Shown here: one piece after another, positions 5,931 through 6,747 of the stretch | How positions within the stretch are numbered: position 1 is the first letter of the stretch | Layout: every line of letters begins with the position of its first letter | NCBI GenBank assembly: GCA_945957495.1 | Contig: CAMFLG010000181.1 | Coordinates: 1-6,747 of the forward strand | Length of the DNA: 6,747 nucleotides | Direction of reading: 5' to 3' | Origin: an uncultured Pseudorhodobacter sp. | GTDB taxonomy: Bacteria > Pseudomonadota > Alphaproteobacteria > Rhodobacterales > Rhodobacteraceae | Notes under the pieces: model-generated | Databases searched by the model: none | What the model was told of the DNA's origin: nothing | What the model saw: only the letters and a program-made list of their open reading frames with translations | Made by a program: the position numbers and the translations under genes

Positions 5931-5944
5931 TTGCGCTAAATCAA
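5931..5944. promoter_or_regulatory. CRP/FNR-family box, TTGAT-TTAG-CGCAA
   Basis: Read on the minus strand the 14-mer is TTGATTTAGCGCAA. The left half is a perfect FNR half-site; the right half matches at CAA (consensus ATCAA), giving the TTG-N8-CAA form used by FnrL/Dnr-type regulators in Rhodobacterales. Its centre is about 42 bases upstream of the predicted start of transcription, the class II activator position. It directly abuts the sodB terminator stem, and its TTGATTT doubles as the U-rich tail of that terminator. Confidence 0.45.
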
Positions 5945-5972
5945 GCGGCCCGCTGTTTCCACAGCGGGCCGC
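5945..5972 (-). terminator. Intrinsic terminator of sodB
   Basis: Perfect 12 bp arms, GCGGCCCGCTGT (5945-5956) and ACAGCGGGCCGC (5961-5972), enclose a 4 nt loop. On the minus strand the loop is GGAA, a GNRA-type tetraloop, and the stem is followed by TTGATTT, a moderate U-rich tail. It lies 26 bases after the sodB stop, in the right place and orientation. Confidence 0.88.
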
Positions 5973-5998
5973 AAAGTCAGACTGAAAACAGGCGCAGT

Positions 5999-6598
5999 TT
6001 ACAGCTTGGCCGCAACCGCCTCCCAGTTGACCAGCTTGTCCAGGAAGTTGGTCAGATAGGCCGGGCGCTTGTTGCGGAAGTCGATGTAATAGGAATGTTC
6101 CCACACATCGCAGCCCAGCAGCGCGGTCTGGCCAAAGCACAGCGGGTTCACGCCGTTTTCGGTCTTGGTGACTTTCAGCGCGCCGTCCTTGTCCTTCACC
6201 AGCCAGGCCCAGCCCGAACCGAACTGGCCAGCGCCTGCAGCGGCGAAATCTTCCTTGAACTTGGCAACCGAGCCAAAGCTTTCCGCCAGCGCCAGCTCCA
6301 GCTCACCCGGCATCTTCTTCTCGCCCGGCCCCATCACTTCCCAGAACAGCGCGTGGTTCCAGTGCTGGCTGGCGTTGTTGAACAAGCCGCTTTGTGCCAC
6401 CGCACCCGCGTTGTAGGTGCTGGTGATGATGTCTTCCAGGCTCATCGCCTCATATTCCGACGCGATCAACAGCTTGTTGCCGTTATCGACATAGGCTTTG
6501 TGGTGAATGTCGTGGTGATATTCCAGCGTCTCTTTCGACATGCCAAGCGAGGCCAGCGCGTCGTGGGCGTAGGGCAGATCGGGAAGGGTGAAAGCCAT
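5999..6598 (-). CDS. sodB: Superoxide dismutase, iron type
   Basis: This 199-residue enzyme converts superoxide to oxygen and hydrogen peroxide in the cytoplasm, normally as a dimer. The N-terminal helical hairpin begins FTLPDLPYAHDAL. Metal ligands are H28 (in LEYHHDIHHKAYVD), H82 (in SQHWNHALFW), D164 and H168 (in DVWEHSYYIDF). Q78, in ASQHWNH, corresponds to the active-site Gln of Fe-SODs (Q69 in E. coli); Mn enzymes usually have Gly there and supply Gln from the C-terminal domain. The GAGQFGSGWAWL block and the C-terminal NKRPAYLTNFLDKLVNW are typical. Iron is therefore preferred, though some alphaproteobacterial members accept Mn. Start ATG has AGGAGA (6606-6611) 7 nt upstream. The gene appears monocistronic, with its own promoter and a strong terminator. 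Confidence 0.97.
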   Translation of the reverse strand: MAFTLPDLPYAHDALASLGMSKETLEYHHDIHHKAYVDNGNKLLIASEYEAMSLEDIITSTYNAGAVAQSGLFNNASQHWNHALFWEVMGPGEKKMPGELELALAESFGSVAKFKEDFAAAGAGQFGSGWAWLVKDKDGALKVTKTENGVNPLCFGQTALLGCDVWEHSYYIDFRNKRPAYLTNFLDKLVNWEAVAAKL

Positions 6599-6626
6599 CT
6601 GATTATCTCCTGTTCGGATGTGTTCG

Positions 6627-6676
6627 CTGCCGCCAATAAGGGTTTATCTGCCGCCAAGGTCAAGGGCTGGCGGCAG
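6627..6676. repeat. Three CTGCCGCCAR elements in the sodB promoter
   Basis: CTGCCGCCAA occurs at 6627-6636 and again at 6648-6657, exactly 21 bp apart (two helical turns). CTGGCGGCAG at 6667-6676 is an inverted third copy (CTGCCGCCAG), about 20 bp further. Copies two and three also form an inverted repeat with an 11 nt centre. All three lie within or immediately above the candidate sodB promoter, which suggests an operator array; no known regulator motif is recognised. Confidence 0.6.
6635..6663 (-). promoter_or_regulatory. Candidate sodB promoter
   Basis: On the minus strand TTGACC (6658-6663), a 17 nt spacer and CTTATT (6635-6640) precede the sodB ATG by about 37 bases. The -35 is strong (5 of 6) and the -10 moderate. 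Copies of a CTGCCGCCAA repeat overlap the -10 and fill the spacer next to the -35. Confidence 0.55.
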
Positions 6677-6688
6677 AATTCCCGACAA

Positions 6689-6704
6689 ACAGGCTAGAGC
6701 CTGT
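6689..6704. repeat. 16 bp dyad upstream of sodB
   Basis: ACAGGCT (6689-6695) and AGCCTGT (6698-6704) are perfect 7 bp inverted arms around AG, about 25 bp upstream of the sodB -35. It could be an operator for sodB or for an unseen divergent gene. The remaining bases to 6747 show no gene I can support. Confidence 0.45.
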
Positions 6705-6747
6705 CTGGTTTTCATAGAAACATGCGGATCGAAATTCGCGGTCGAGC

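Noticed and set aside
6095..6697. 200-codon plus-strand frame covering sodB
   Set aside because: Antisense to an unmistakable superoxide dismutase and without a credible family or ribosome site.
6722..6747. Possible start of a divergent gene (ATG at 6722, MRIEIRGR)
   Set aside because: Only eight codons are visible and no ribosome binding site precedes the ATG, so it cannot be supported.

Overview
The window is a 6.7 kb fragment of a GC-rich genome. Codon usage, gene order and the proteins encoded all point to an alphaproteobacterium, most likely Rhodobacterales (Rhodobacter/Paracoccus relatives). No rRNA, tRNA, CRISPR array, IS element or phage gene is visible. Bases 1-48 are not genomic: they match an Illumina Nextera index plus Read-1 transposase adapter, so genomic DNA starts at about base 49.

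Layout. (i) 97-768, minus strand: a membrane-anchored YfgM/TPR_21-like protein whose downstream neighbour is lost at the adapter junction. (ii) 904-2742, minus: an Atm1/ABCB7-type half-size ABC exporter, probably moving glutathione conjugates or glutathione-bound metals. (iii) 2832-3203, plus: an ArsR-family regulator diverging from the exporter across an 89 bp spacer that holds a dyad overlapping both predicted promoters. The regulator lacks the classical alpha-3 cysteine site but has two C-terminal Cys-Cys pairs. (iv) 3181-4698, minus: a very Ala/Pro-rich membrane-anchored protein with two Ig-like repeats and a C-terminal LysM domain, overlapping the arsR tail by 23 bp. (v) 4804-5361, plus: a LOG-family nucleotide phosphoribohydrolase. 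(vi) 5415-5855, minus: a host-attachment/baeRF-type protein, with a CRP/FNR-like box placed as for a class II activated promoter. (vii) 5999-6598, minus: an iron-type superoxide dismutase with a strong hairpin terminator and a promoter containing three copies of CTGCCGCCAR.

How they fit together. Much of the content is thiol, metal or oxidative-stress housekeeping: glutathione-linked export, a thiol-rich metalloregulator, superoxide removal and a possibly oxygen-regulated small protein. The most distinctive unit is the divergent ArsR-Atm1 pair, which could be a metal(loid)- or persulfide-responsive switch for a glutathione-conjugate exporter. That link is inferred from arrangement, cysteine pattern and operator position. 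No complete new defence or mobile system is visible. The long plus-strand open frames opposite the exporter, LysM and sod genes are high-GC shadows.
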